A DNA stretch of 64,000 nt from AP-15 sp963701815 (GTDB taxonomy: Bacteria; Pseudomonadota; Alphaproteobacteria; ATCC43930; CGMCC-115725): assembly GCA_963701815.1 (NCBI GenBank), contig CAVPBN010000006.1, forward strand, positions 1-64,000, in the 5' to 3' direction. The position numbers and the translations under genes are program-made. A model generated the notes under the pieces. The model made no database searches and was not told the DNA's origin. It saw only the letters and a program-made list of their open reading frames with translations. The first letter of the stretch is position 1. Each line of letters begins with the position of its first letter. Below, in pieces: positions 36,105 through 45,149 of the stretch.

Positions 36105-36172
36105 CCCCGCATCGGGTCATCGGGGTTGCCGCCAGGCCGGCGGCAAAATAGACGACGCACCGCCTGATCGGG

Positions 36173-37201
36173 TTGATCGGGGCTGCAGCGCTGTGCCTGA
36201 GCGCCGCCGGCCTTACCGCGCAAACGCTTGTGCAGGATCGAGATCGGGCTGCCGCCCGCCTGTCGCAGTCGCTGGCGACGACCGAGCGGCGATTGGGACC
36301 GATGCATCCGGATTTACTGCCGATCCTCGGACCGCTGGCCCGTCTGCGCGCGAACGAAGCCGACTTCGCCGGGGCCACGGCGCTCGGGCGCCGGTCGCTC
36401 AGGATCGCGATCTCCGCATGCGGCAGCAACTCGCCGACTGCGGCCCGCGCGATGACGGCGCTCGCTGCGCTCTATATCGAAGAGCAGCGCTATCTCGACG
36501 CCGAGCCGCTGCTGATCGCCGCCGGCAATGGTTTGACCGGCCGGTTCGGCGCGGAAGATCCGGCGATGGCGCCGGTGCTCGTCGGCCGGGCGCAAATCGC
36601 CCTGGCCCGCGGCGAGCGGACCGATGCGCGCAAATGGGCCGAGCAGGCGGTCGCGATCGGCGCCGGCGCGGCGCCTGAGGAGCGCAGCCGGGAACTGCGC
36701 ACGCTTGGTGCGGTCCTTGTGGCCGAAGAACGGTTTGACGCCGCCGAGAAGGTGCTGGGTCGGGCGCTGGACCTCGCCCGGCGCCAGATCGGCGAGAACG
36801 GGCTTGCCGCCGCGCGCGGTCTGGCGCAGCTCGGCAAAGCCGAACTTCGGCAGAAGCGCTTTGCCGAAGCCCTGCCGCTGATCGAGCAGGCGATGCTGAT
36901 CGACCAGAGCCGGCTCGGTGCCGGCCACCCGCTGATCGCCGAAGACCTCTACAATCTGGGCCTCGTCTACGGCGCCACCGAGCGGTTGGGAGACGCCCGG
37001 GCCGTCTTGCGCGCCGCGGTCGATCTGCTCAACCGCGGCATCGGCCGCGGCACCGCCCGCCTTGCTTATATCGAGCTGGAACTCGCCCGCGTCGAGCGCG
37101 AACTAGGGCGCAAAGAAGAGGCCGATTTTCGCTTCGCCGACGCCCAACGCATCCTCAACGCCGCGGCCGATGCCGAAAATCGCCGCGAGCGCCGGATCTG
37201 A
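36173..37201 (+). CDS. Exported tetratricopeptide-repeat protein
   Basis: 342 residues from TTG 36173. The first 16 residues (IGAAALCLSAAGLTAQ) look like a signal peptide that may begin slightly upstream. The rest is alpha-helical repeats of about 42 residues, kinesin-light-chain style: PILGPLARLRANEADFAGAT, ALYIEEQRYLDAEPLLIAA, LRTLGAVLVAEERFDAAEK, LGKAELRQKRFAEALPL and DLYNLGLVYGATERLGDAR. TPR units usually mediate protein contacts. No enzymatic motif was found. The following gene is convergent. Partner unknown. Confidence 0.8.
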   Translation: MIGAAALCLSAAGLTAQTLVQDRDRAAARLSQSLATTERRLGPMHPDLLPILGPLARLRANEADFAGATALGRRSLRIAISACGSNSPTAARAMTALAALYIEEQRYLDAEPLLIAAGNGLTGRFGAEDPAMAPVLVGRAQIALARGERTDARKWAEQAVAIGAGAAPEERSRELRTLGAVLVAEERFDAAEKVLGRALDLARRQIGENGLAAARGLAQLGKAELRQKRFAEALPLIEQAMLIDQSRLGAGHPLIAEDLYNLGLVYGATERLGDARAVLRAAVDLLNRGIGRGTARLAYIELELARVERELGRKEEADFRFADAQRILNAAADAENRRERRI

Positions 37202-37258
37202 CGGCGCTCGACCTCGCCCGGAGATCGGCAACGGCCGTTACGGTAATCGCCGGGGTGG

Positions 37259-37891
37259 TCAGTAGAGGCGGTTCTTGTAGCCGTCCGCGGTGTAGCGTTC
37301 CGCTTCCTCGACATCGATGCCGCCGATCTGGTCGGCGAGAATTCGGCCGAGCGACGGGAAGTCCGATCGGGGCACCCGTTTCTCGGGGGCCCACAGGTCG
37401 GAGCGGATCAACGCCTTGCCGCAATGGAAATAGACCTCCTCGGCGGAGACCAGAATGCCGCTGCGCGGCGCCTTGCCGTTGACGGCGAGCGGTTCGAGGA
37501 GCGTCGGATCGGCGGTGACCTGCGCCCGCCCGTTGACGCGCAGCGTCTCGTTGATGCCGGGTACGAAAAAGATCAGTCCGATGCCGGGCCTTGCCAAAAG
37601 ATTGCCGAGCGTGTCGACCCGGTTGTTGCCGAGCCGGTCGGGGATCAGCAGCGTTTGGTCGTCGACGACCCGGACAAAGCCGGGCATGTCGCCCTTTGGC
37701 GAGGCGTCGCACCGGCCCGACGCGTCGGCCGTGGCGACGACGAGAAACGGCGAGCGGGCGATGAAGTCTCGGCAATGCCGGTCGAGCCGGCTCAGCTGCT
37801 TTTTGACCGCCCGCTCGCTCGGCGCCCCGTAGATCTCGTGCAGCCTCTCGATATCCTCGATCGCGTCCATCGGCAGCTCCATCCTCTCCAT
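37259..37891 (-). CDS. FMN-dependent PPOX-fold flavoprotein (MSMEG_1061-like)
   Basis: 210 residues. The split-barrel pyridoxamine-oxidase-like domain is recognised from ARSPFLVVATADASGRCDAS with PKGD, then LLIPDRLGNNRVDTLGNLL, IGLIFFVPGINETLRVNG, ILVSAEEVYFHCGKALIRS and LWAPE. The family binds FMN or F420 and reduces diverse small molecules. Starts at 37891 and 37882 are both possible; the second has AGAGG just before it. It is convergent with the TPR gene and divergent from the enoyl-CoA hydratase gene. Substrate unknown. Confidence 0.85.
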   Translation of the reverse strand: MERMELPMDAIEDIERLHEIYGAPSERAVKKQLSRLDRHCRDFIARSPFLVVATADASGRCDASPKGDMPGFVRVVDDQTLLIPDRLGNNRVDTLGNLLARPGIGLIFFVPGINETLRVNGRAQVTADPTLLEPLAVNGKAPRSGILVSAEEVYFHCGKALIRSDLWAPEKRVPRSDFPSLGRILADQIGGIDVEEAERYTADGYKNRLY

Positions 37892-38051
37892 GCCCGTCAC
37901 TATGAACGCATCGCGACAAGACCGCCATTGGCTTCGCTCGCAGGCGCGAGTATCAGACCGGGAACGGCGCGACGCGGAGGTCGAGGATGAGCGAGCGCGT
38001 GCTGCTCTGGGCGGCTGAACTCGATCGCGCCCGATTTCAGCGGTTCCCGCG

Positions 38052-38855
38052 ATGAGCACGCCGGGCGTTCGGGTCGAGCGCCGCGCGCCGCCCGAGGGCG
38101 GTTGCGTCGCCTGCGTGACGATCGACAATCGCGCCAAGCTGAACAGCTTGAACCGGGCCCTGATGGGCGAGATCGTCGCGACCGCGGCGGGGCTCGCCGA
38201 GGACCCCGGGTTGCGGCTCGCGATCCTGACCGGGGCCGGCGGCCGCGCCTTTGTCGGCGGCGCCGATATCGGCGAGATCGCCGCCCTCGATCACGCCGGC
38301 GCCCGAGATTTCATCACATTGGTTCATCGCTGCTGCGACGCTTTCCGCAGATTGCCGGTGCCGGTCATCGCCCGCATCGACGGGTTTGCCCTCGGCGCCG
38401 GGCTCGAACTCGCGGCGGCCTGCGATTTGCGGGTGGCGAGCGAGGGTTCGGTCTTCGGCATGCCCGAGGTCGCGATCGGCATTCCCTCGGTTGTCGAGGC
38501 GGCATTGCTGCCGAAATTGATCGGCCACGGCCGCGCCCGACGGTTGCTGCTGACCGGCGAGACGATCGGCGCCGCGGAGGCGCTGGCCTGGGGCCTCGTC
38601 GACATCGTCGCCCCGGCCGGCAGCCTCGACGACGCGGTCGATCGTCTCGCCCGCCCGATCCTCGCCGCCGGGCCGCGCGCGATCCGGCTGCAGAAATCGC
38701 TGATCCTCGACTGGGAGGAATTGCCGACCGCCGCCGCGGTCGCGCGCGGCATCGACGGCTTCGTCGCCGCCTTCGACAGCGACGAGCCGGCGCGGATGGC
38801 CGGCGCCGCTCTCGCCCGGTTGCATGCCCGCAGCAAGTCGCGGCCGGGCCGATGA
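38052..38855 (+). CDS. Enoyl-CoA hydratase/isomerase family protein
   Basis: 267 residues. Crotonase fold: the oxyanion-hole segments are FVGGADIGEIAALDHAGA and FALGAGLELAAACDLRVAS, and the following FGMPEVAIGIPSVVEAALLP supplies the catalytic Glu of the first active-site position. The C-terminal helical part includes AAEALAWGLVDIVAP. Hydration of enoyl-CoA in beta-oxidation or a related pathway is the likely role. Its TGA overlaps the ATG of the next frame (ATGA at 38852-38855), which is a copy of the radC start; the ancestral neighbour was probably radC itself. Confidence 0.9.
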   Translation: MSTPGVRVERRAPPEGGCVACVTIDNRAKLNSLNRALMGEIVATAAGLAEDPGLRLAILTGAGGRAFVGGADIGEIAALDHAGARDFITLVHRCCDAFRRLPVPVIARIDGFALGAGLELAAACDLRVASEGSVFGMPEVAIGIPSVVEAALLPKLIGHGRARRLLLTGETIGAAEALAWGLVDIVAPAGSLDDAVDRLARPILAAGPRAIRLQKSLILDWEELPTAAAVARGIDGFVAAFDSDEPARMAGAALARLHARSKSRPGR

Positions 38856-38949
38856 CCGCGGCCGGGCGTTGCAAGCCCGAACAGGTTGCCGAGGCGGGCC
38901 AGGACACGCGGCATCATTGGGGCCGTCGCCTGCGCCAGCGTCGGGTCGC
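38852..38949 (+). repeat. Left copy of the duplicated radC 5' end
   Basis: Begins ATGACCGCG and runs to about GGTCGC, matching 41389-41492 with scattered substitutions and one 6-base gap. It begins exactly at the start codon in both copies. It supplies the first 30 codons of the peptidase gene. Confidence 0.85.
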
Positions 38950-40946
38950 TTGGCCTCGGTCAGGTCTGGCCGCAGCAGCGGGTTTAGCCGCCCTCCTAAC
39001 CTTTGCGGCAGCCGCGGCTCAGGAGGCCGGCGTCGCGCCGGTCGGGGCGGAGGGCTTCGCGACCGTCGATCGCCGGGTGCAGGTCGCGCCGAGCGCCGAA
39101 TTCGATCATCTCGGAGCGCTTGCACGTGATACCGGACGTGTCCGCGTCATCGTCGGGCTCCGCGTTGCCTTTACTCCCGAGGGCGCCCTGTCGCCTGCCG
39201 CTCAGGAGGCGCAGCATCGGGCCATCGCGAGCGCCAGCGCCGCCGTCCAAGGCGCGCTGAGCGGCGCCGACCACCGTGTCACCCACGCTTTCGAGCTTGT
39301 TCCGCTCATTGCGCTCGAACTCTCCGAGGAAGCGTTGACCCGTCTGCAGAACTCCGGCCTCGCCGCCACGTTTTGGATAGATGCGCCAAAGGCCCCGCCG
39401 GCGCCTGGCGCAAGGCGCCAAAATCGAGGCGAAGGCCGTGGGGCGCGGGAGGGGTCGCGTCGCGATCGCCACTCTCGATACCGGTATCGACAGGGCGGAC
39501 CGGTCTCTTGGGAACGTCAAGATCGTCAGCGAAGCGTGCTTCTCCGCCAAGGGCTACTGCCCCAATGGGGACACGCAGCAATTGGGGGCCGGCGCGGCTA
39601 GGTCCTGCACCTACGCCGCGAGCGGATGTCGGCATGGAACGCATGTGGCGGCCATGATTGCGAGCCGCGGTGAAGACATCATCGCGATTCAGGTGTTCTC
39701 CCGCTTCACCGGCGAGGAATGCAAATATGAGGCGGAGGACCCTTGCGATCTTTCATTCGAATCCGACCATATCGCGGGGCTGGAGCATGTCTTTCGGCTG
39801 CGCAATAGCTTTACGATCGGCGCGGCGAGCGTGTCGCTGGGCGGCGAACTGTTCGGCCTGGGCTGCAACGACAATCCTTTGAAGCTCGCAATCGATAATC
39901 TGAGATCGGTGGGGATTGCGACGCTGATCGCGTCGGGGAACGGCGGCTTGAGCGACGCCGCCGAGGCGGAGGGCTGCATCTCGAGCGCCATGACCGTCCC
40001 CGCGGGGGACCAGAGCGACGTCGCAGCGACCGCCGACCCGCAACCCGCCGGCAAAACGGCACTGCCCGATCTCGTCGTCACCAACGGCGTGTTTCAGCAA
40101 CGCTTTCCGCACGCTGCGGACTGGGCCGAGCGCGGGACAACGGTATTTTACTGGGCACACGTGACCGAGAACGTCAAGGCTCCCCATGGGGCAACGATGA
40201 CGGCTTTTGCGTCGCAAACGGGGTTGAAGTTCGCAACCGAAGCGACCGGCGTGTTCTTGGACGAGTTGAACGTGCCCGAACTTGGCCCGGGCGAGCACTA
40301 CTCAGGTCACAACAAATTCCGGGTGAACCTCAAGAAGTTATTGGACTACGGGACTTACAATACCCAGATCTGCGCGGATTGGAACGATCTGGTGGCCGAG
40401 AGGTTCGAGGCCAACAATTGCAAAGGCACGGGACGCTTCTATGTGATACCGGCTGTCCTCAGAGGAGGAGTCAGCGGCAAGTGGCCGCTGCCGGACGGCT
40501 CCCTGGTCAGTTGGAGCGGCGCGGTGGAATTCGACTTCGCCTCGGAGACCGCTCGCGGGGAGTTCTCCTACATCCTCAAGCCGAGTCCGCTCATCTTTAC
40601 GCTTTCTGGGACCACGACAATTTGCACCGACCATTGCGTACAATGCACCTGGAAGGGAACGGCGGAGTACGATCCAACCCCGTCCGCCGGCGACCAGATC
40701 ACGCTCCAATTCGGCCCAAGACACAGCTATAACCCAATTATTGTCGTCGAGAGCGGCTTTAAGATTCCGGGGGAACTCGACTGCCCCGGCATTTCGCCGA
40801 TCCCGGACCCAATTGATTTGTCGGGGGACCCTTGGCTGCTGGCCGGTCATCCGAGGCAGTTCGAAGACCCTGGATTCGATGTCCCTGCAGGGGTCATTCA
40901 TGGACATGGACTCCCGCGTTTTCCACTGGAAGCTCGACGCACGTGA
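38852..40946 (+). CDS. Subtilisin-like (S8) peptidase homologue, radC-derived start, catalytic Ser region missing
   Basis: The first 30 residues copy the RadC N-terminus (QVAEAGQDTRHHWG). A signal-like helix follows (SGLAAAAGLAALLTFAAAAA), then a propeptide-like region and, after one extra base near 39395-39425, the S8 core. Asp is in VAIATLDTGIDRA, His in GCRHGTHVAAMIAS and the oxyanion Asn in IASGNGG. CISSAMTVPAGDQSDVAA should lead to the GTSMA serine motif, but the sequence jumps instead to LPDLVVTNGVF and a CARDB-like domain (CADWNDLVAERFEANNC). The catalytic Ser is therefore absent. The last 150 or so residues are unrecognised beta-rich sequence. Possibly a non-catalytic exported protein or a decayed protease. 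Confidence 0.75.
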
Positions 40947-41238
40947 CAAGTAGGCGCCCGGACCGTCAGGCAAACCTGACTCCGATCGAACCGCCGGTCG
41001 TCGGGGATTTGCCAAATTCGATTCTCGAAAAACGCCGTCCCTGCGCTGAAAAAGAAGACGGTCATAGGTGCAAGGGCCGGCATCGTCCCCTGGGCGAGCG
41101 ACGGCGCCCGCGCTGGCATCGCGGCACAATCCGCGAGCAGACCGCAATGCCGTGCAGCCCTTTTGTCGGCCCGATATATCGAACCGCGCCGCGGTCTCGC
41201 GCCAGCAATCTGCTGCCCGTGGTTCGCTTCGCCGGCCT
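40947..41238. other. Intergenic stretch inside the inserted segment
   Basis: Between the peptidase stop and a small open frame. No conserved protein is recognised on either strand and no hairpin with a T-run stands out. Confidence 0.5.
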
Positions 41239-41388
41239 ATGTCCTTATCGAGGGTGAAGCTTTACCTCGAACCGATTGACCCGAATGCTTGGGACCATGA
41301 TTATCGCATGCTCATGGTAGTGCATCGCGATTACTACGACGACATTGGCGGACCGAATGGGCTCCGCGGCTCGTCAGTGTTCTTCTAG
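41239..41388 (+). CDS. Hypothetical 49-residue protein before radC
   Basis: MSLSRVKLYLEPIDPNAWD begins a peptide that ends GLRGSSVFF. It is acidic and aromatic in the middle (HRDYYDDIGG). No family is recognised, and it may be the end of a gene cut by the insertion rather than a working gene. Its TAG stop is directly followed by the radC ATG. Confidence 0.3.
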   Translation: MSLSRVKLYLEPIDPNAWDHDYRMLMVVHRDYYDDIGGPNGLRGSSVFF

Positions 41389-41492
41389 ATGACCGCGACC
41401 GGCCGCCGCAAACCCAGGCAGGTCGCCGAGGCGGGCGAGGACACGCCGCATTATTGGGGCCATCGCGAGCGCCTGCGCCAGCGTCTGGTCGC
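41389..41492 (+). repeat. Right copy of the duplicated radC 5' end (in radC)
   Basis: Matches 38852-38949. It is the 5' end of the intact radC reading frame and therefore the likely original sequence. Confidence 0.85.
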
Positions 41493-42113
41493 GGCCGGCG
41501 CCGGAAAGCCTGCCCGACTACGAATTGCTCGAAGTGATCCTGTTCGCCGCCAACCCGCGCGGCGATGTGAAGCCGCTGGCAAAGGACCTGCTCGACCGCT
41601 TCGGCGGTTTTGCCGAGGTGTTGAGCGCCGGGCCCGAAGCGCTCGCCGCAGCCGGGCTCGGGCCTGGCCGGCATCGCCGCGCTGAAGGCGGCGCGCGAGG
41701 CGGCATTGCGGCTGATGCGGGCGGATCTGCAGGACCGGCCGGTGGTCGGCTCGTGGGACAAGCTGGTCGATTATTGCAGCGCCCAGATCGCCCACGGCAA
41801 GGTCGAGGAGTTCCACATCCTGTTCCTCGACCGCAAGAACGCACTGATCAAGCACGAGCGGCAGCAGCGCGGCACGGTCGACCATGCGCCGGTCTATACC
41901 CGCGAGGTCGTCAAACGCGCGCTCGAACTCGGCGCCTCGGCATTGATCCTGGTCCACAACCACCCCTCGGGCGACCCTTCCCCGTCGAAGGCCGACATCG
42001 CCGTGACCCAGGACATCAAAAAGGCCGCCGCCCCGCTCGGCGTCGTCGTGCACGACCATCTGATCATCGGCCATAACCGCCACGCCAGCCTGCGCGATCT
42101 CGGGCTGATCTGA
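41389..42113 (+). CDS. radC: RadC/JAB-domain DNA-repair-associated protein, two frame breaks
   Basis: About 240 residues when joined. N-terminal helical part WGHRERLRQRLV, then LPDYELLEVILFAANPRGDV, quoted in part as LLEVILFAANPRGDV, and a helix-hairpin-helix-like AAAGLGLAGIAALKAAREA. The JAMM metalloprotease-like motif HNHPSGDPSPSKAD is intact and preceded by ELGASALILV; the end is LRDLGLI. RadC proteins carry a JAB domain of debated function. Frame breaks: one extra G near 41501-41505 and one near 41659-41663. The first 104 bases have a diverged copy at 38852. Seventeen bases separate it from the dehydrogenase gene. Confidence 0.88.
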
Positions 42114-42129
42114 GAAATAGGAAAACCCC

Positions 42130-43295
42130 GTGTTGACGAGCCTCTCCGACGAGCAGCGCCGGTTTGTGCACACCGTCCGCGAACTCGCCCAGGGCGAGTT
42201 CCGGGCGCGCGCGCCCGACTACCAGGACGGCACCTTCCCGTGGGAGAACATGCGCCAGCTTGGCCGAATTGGGCGTGCTCGGCATGGCGGTGCCGGAGGA
42301 ATATGGCGGGCTCGGCCTGCCGGTCTTCGATACCGCGCTGGTGCTCGAGGAGATCGCCAAGGTCTGCTATGTGACGGCGATGGCGGTGCTGGGCGAGGTC
42401 GGGGTGCAGACCCGGATCATCGCCGCCTATGCGCCGGAATCGATCAAGCGGCGCATCCTGCCGGCGGTCGTCAGCGGCGAGTGCCTGCTGGCGATCTGCA
42501 TGACCGAGCCCGACGCCGGCACCGACGTCGCCAATTACCGGACCAATGTCGACCGTGTCGGCAACCGGCTGCGGCTCAACGGGGTCAAGACCCTGATCAG
42601 CCGCGCCGAGGAGGCCGGCATGTTCGTCGTCTTCACCCGCGTCGACAGGCAGCCGGGGCGCGAGGGGATCGGCTGCGTGCTGGTCGAAAGGGGCACGCCG
42701 GGGTTTTCGGTCACCGGCACCTATCACACGATGGGCGGCGAAAACCTGCACGAGATCCGCTTCGAGGATTGCGAATTGCCGCCGGAAAACCTGGTGCTCG
42801 AAGACGGGTTCCGCAAACTGCTGTCGGCCTTCAACACCCAGCGCTGCCTGAACCCGAGCATCTCGCTCGGCCTGGCCGAGGGCGCGCTCGAAGAGGCGGT
42901 CAAATACGTCAAGGAGCGCAAGGCGTTCGGCCGCGCCATCGCCGAATTTCCAGGGGATGCGCTGGAAGATCGCCGAGATGTACCGCGAGATCGAGGCGGC
43001 GCGCAGCGTGCTGTATCGCGCCTGCCTCGGCGCCGACCCGTTCCCCGACCCGCTCCTCGCCGCGGTCGCCAAGATCACCTGCAACGAGATGGCGCTGCGG
43101 GTCACCAGCGAGGCGATCCAGGTGCATGGCGGCTACGGCTTCACCGACGAGTTTCCGGTCTCCCGCTTCTATCGCGGTGCGCGCTACGGCACCTTGGGCG
43201 GCGGCACCACCGAGACCCTCAAGGACCTGATCGGCCGCCGCGTTCTGGCCGGCCTCGACCCGACCGACGGCATCCTCGGCCTCGACATGTTCTGA
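42130..43295 (+). CDS. Acyl-CoA dehydrogenase, two frame breaks
   Basis: About 388 residues when joined. Family signatures: LGMAVPEEYGGLGLP, CLLAICMTEPDAGTDVANYR (FAD/substrate strand), LRLNGVKTLISRAEEAG, CVLVERGTPGFS, GLAEGALEEAVKYVKERKAFG and the C-terminal VHGGYGFTDEFPVSRFYRGAR. It catalyses alpha,beta-dehydrogenation of acyl-CoA with electron transfer to ETF. The frame breaks near 42258-42262 (CTTGGCC should be CTTGCC) and near 42947-42951 (TTTCCAGG should be TTTCAGG), each an extra base. With the enoyl-CoA hydratase upstream it fits a beta-oxidation-like set, radC having come between. Confidence 0.9.
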
Positions 43296-43385
43296 CCCCC
43301 AGCCGAGGCGCGCAGCACATTGCGAACAACAGTCGAGCGCGACCGTTTCGCCGGCCGATCGCTCGCAGCGATGCGCTGCGATTTC

Positions 43386-44150
43386 TCAAGGGGCGATCGT
43401 CGTGCCGCCGTCGACGATGATCATCTGGCCGGTGATGAAGGCGCCGGCGCGCGAGGCGAGCATCAGGGCGACACCGGCGATGTCTTCCGGTTCGCCGAGC
43501 CTGCGCAACGGCGTCGCCGCCTCTCGCGCGGCGCGGCGCTCCGGGTCCTCGTAGAGCACGCGGGCGAACTCGGTCCTGACCAGCCCCGGTGCGATGCAGT
43601 TGACCCGGACGTTGTCCGGACCCCATTCGGCGGCGAGGTTGCGGCACAGCGCATAGTCGGCTGCCTTGGTGATGCCGTACATGCCGAGCACCAAAGTGGC
43701 CTTCACCGCCGCGACCGAGGTGATGAAGACGATCGCGCCGTCGCGGCGTTCGCGCATCTCCGGCGCCACCAGCCGCGACAGCCATAGATTGCTCAGCACG
43801 TTGTTGACGGTCATCCGTTCGAAGACCTCGTCGGTCAACCGGTCGAGCGAGCCGTAATGCGGGTTGACCGCGGCGTTGCAGACCAACACGTCGACCCGGC
43901 CCCAGGCTTCACGGGTCTTGGCGACGAGATTTTCGAGTTGGACTTTGTCCGAGATCCGCGCCGCGATCGCGATCGCCTCGCCGCCCCTTTCCCGGATCGC
44001 GGCGGCAACCTCTTCGCAAGGGGGAAGGTTGCGGGCCGAGATCGCCACCCGCCCGCCGGCTTCGGCGAAGGCTTCGGCGATTGCTCGGCCGATGCCGCGG
44101 CTCGACCCGGTGACGATCGCGGTCTTGCCCGACAGGTCGAACAGATTCAT
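43386..44150 (-). CDS. SDR-family oxidoreductase (3-oxoacyl reductase-like)
   Basis: 254 residues. NAD(P) motif IVTGSSRGIGRAIAEAFA, NNA equivalent VCNAAVNPHYG, Ser in VFITSVAAVKA, the YGITKAADYALCRNLAAE catalytic Tyr-Lys, then VNCIAPGLVRTEFA and the tail FITGQMIIVDGGTTIAP. All catalytic residues are present. It is related to acetoacetyl-CoA or 3-oxoacyl-ACP reductases, so it could serve acyl-CoA metabolism with the convergent acyl-CoA dehydrogenase. The small oxidase-subunit gene lies 10 bases upstream on the same strand. Confidence 0.9.
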   Translation of the reverse strand: MNLFDLSGKTAIVTGSSRGIGRAIAEAFAEAGGRVAISARNLPPCEEVAAAIRERGGEAIAIAARISDKVQLENLVAKTREAWGRVDVLVCNAAVNPHYGSLDRLTDEVFERMTVNNVLSNLWLSRLVAPEMRERRDGAIVFITSVAAVKATLVLGMYGITKAADYALCRNLAAEWGPDNVRVNCIAPGLVRTEFARVLYEDPERRAAREAATPLRRLGEPEDIAGVALMLASRAGAFITGQMIIVDGGTTIAP

Positions 44151-44160
44151 GATTTGCCCT

Positions 44161-44286
44161 CTACAGCAGGAAATACGCCATGCCGACGAGAATGATGATG
44201 ATCGCCGTCAACGCATATCTGATCAGCCGGGTAAAGCCGAGCCACGTCCGGTAATGCTGCTGGAATTCGGGGTCGACCGCAGTCAT
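44161..44286 (-). CDS. aa3-type cytochrome c oxidase subunit IV, 41 residues
   Basis: A short frame encoding MTAVDPEFQQHYRTWLGF followed by a single membrane helix (YALTAIIIILVGMAYFLL). The pattern H-x-x-TW-x-F then a helix ending MA-x-FL is that of the bacterial aa3-oxidase subunit IV family, a tiny accessory subunit of alphaproteobacterial cytochrome c oxidase. GAAGGCGAGG precedes ATG 44286. The catalytic subunits are not in this window; the gene is often found away from the cox cluster. Confidence 0.85.
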   Translation of the reverse strand: MTAVDPEFQQHYRTWLGFTRLIRYALTAIIIILVGMAYFLL

Positions 44287-44357
44287 GCCTTTGCCTCGCC
44301 TTCGGAACGATGTGTCCTACCTATACCGCAACCCGGAGCCGCGGCAAAAGCCGGCCA

Positions 44358-45044
44358 CTACCGGCCGCAAGGGTTCAGCGCGGCGATTTCCGGCGCCTGC
44401 CAGCCGTCGATCTCCGCCCGGTCGCCGACGACCCTGACCCGGCCTTCGGCGATCAGCTTCAGCGCCAGCGGATAGAGCCGATGCTCCGCCGCCAGGATGC
44501 GCAGCGACAGACTTGCCTCGTCGTCATCGGGGCGGACCGGCACCACGGCCTGGGCGATGATCGGCCCGGCGTCGGTCTCGGACCGGACGAAATGCACCGT
44601 ACAGCCGGCAAAGCGCACGCCGGCGGTCAGTGCCCGGCGTTGCGCATGGAGACCGGGGAAGGATGGCAGCAGGGAGGGATGGATGTTGACCATCCGGTCG
44701 CGCCAGGCCTCGACGAAACCCGCGTCGAGCAGGCGCATGAAGCCCGCCAGACACACCAGGCGGACCCGATGGCGGCGCAGCAGCGCCTCGGCCGCGTCGG
44801 CAAAGACGCGCCGGTCGGCCTCGTCGACCACCGCCGTCGGGATGCCGGCTGCCGCCGCATGGGCGAGACCCGGTGCAGAAGCACGGTTGCTGATCACAAC
44901 GACGATCTCGGCCGTGGCGGCCGGGTCGGCGCAGGCTGCGATCAGTGCTTGCAGGTTTGAGCCGCGCCCGGAGATCAGCACTCCCACCCGCAGCCGCGGC
45001 AACCGCGCGTTGGGCCGCGTCTCGACCGGTGTCTGGCAGGCCAT
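44358..45044 (-). CDS. purN: Phosphoribosylglycinamide formyltransferase
   Basis: 228 residues from ATG 45044 (ATG 45089 would add 15). Motifs: LISGRGSNLQALI, VVISNRASAPGL, LAGFMRLL, VNIHPSLLPSFPGLHAQ with the catalytic His and Asn, and GCTVHFVRSETDAGPII with the Asp. It transfers a formyl group from 10-formyl-THF to GAR in purine synthesis. purM, the usual partner gene, is not adjacent. It is divergent from the DUF2066 gene, which in relatives often lies beside purMN. Confidence 0.93.
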   Translation of the reverse strand: MACQTPVETRPNARLPRLRVGVLISGRGSNLQALIAACADPAATAEIVVVISNRASAPGLAHAAAAGIPTAVVDEADRRVFADAAEALLRRHRVRLVCLAGFMRLLDAGFVEAWRDRMVNIHPSLLPSFPGLHAQRRALTAGVRFAGCTVHFVRSETDAGPIIAQAVVPVRPDDDEASLSLRILAAEHRLYPLALKLIAEGRVRVVGDRAEIDGWQAPEIAALNPCGR

Positions 45045-45149
45045 TGCGCCGGAGATGGCGTCCTCGGGCAAATTGCGGTATGACCGCAATGCTGCGGCCG
45101 GTACCGGATCTAGGCGGGCGACAACATATCGGGTCGGAGGCGCTTTGCA

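Noticed and set aside
38852..41388. Transposon as the carrier of the peptidase segment
   Set aside because: No transposase and no terminal inverted repeats were found; only the duplicated radC start flanks it.
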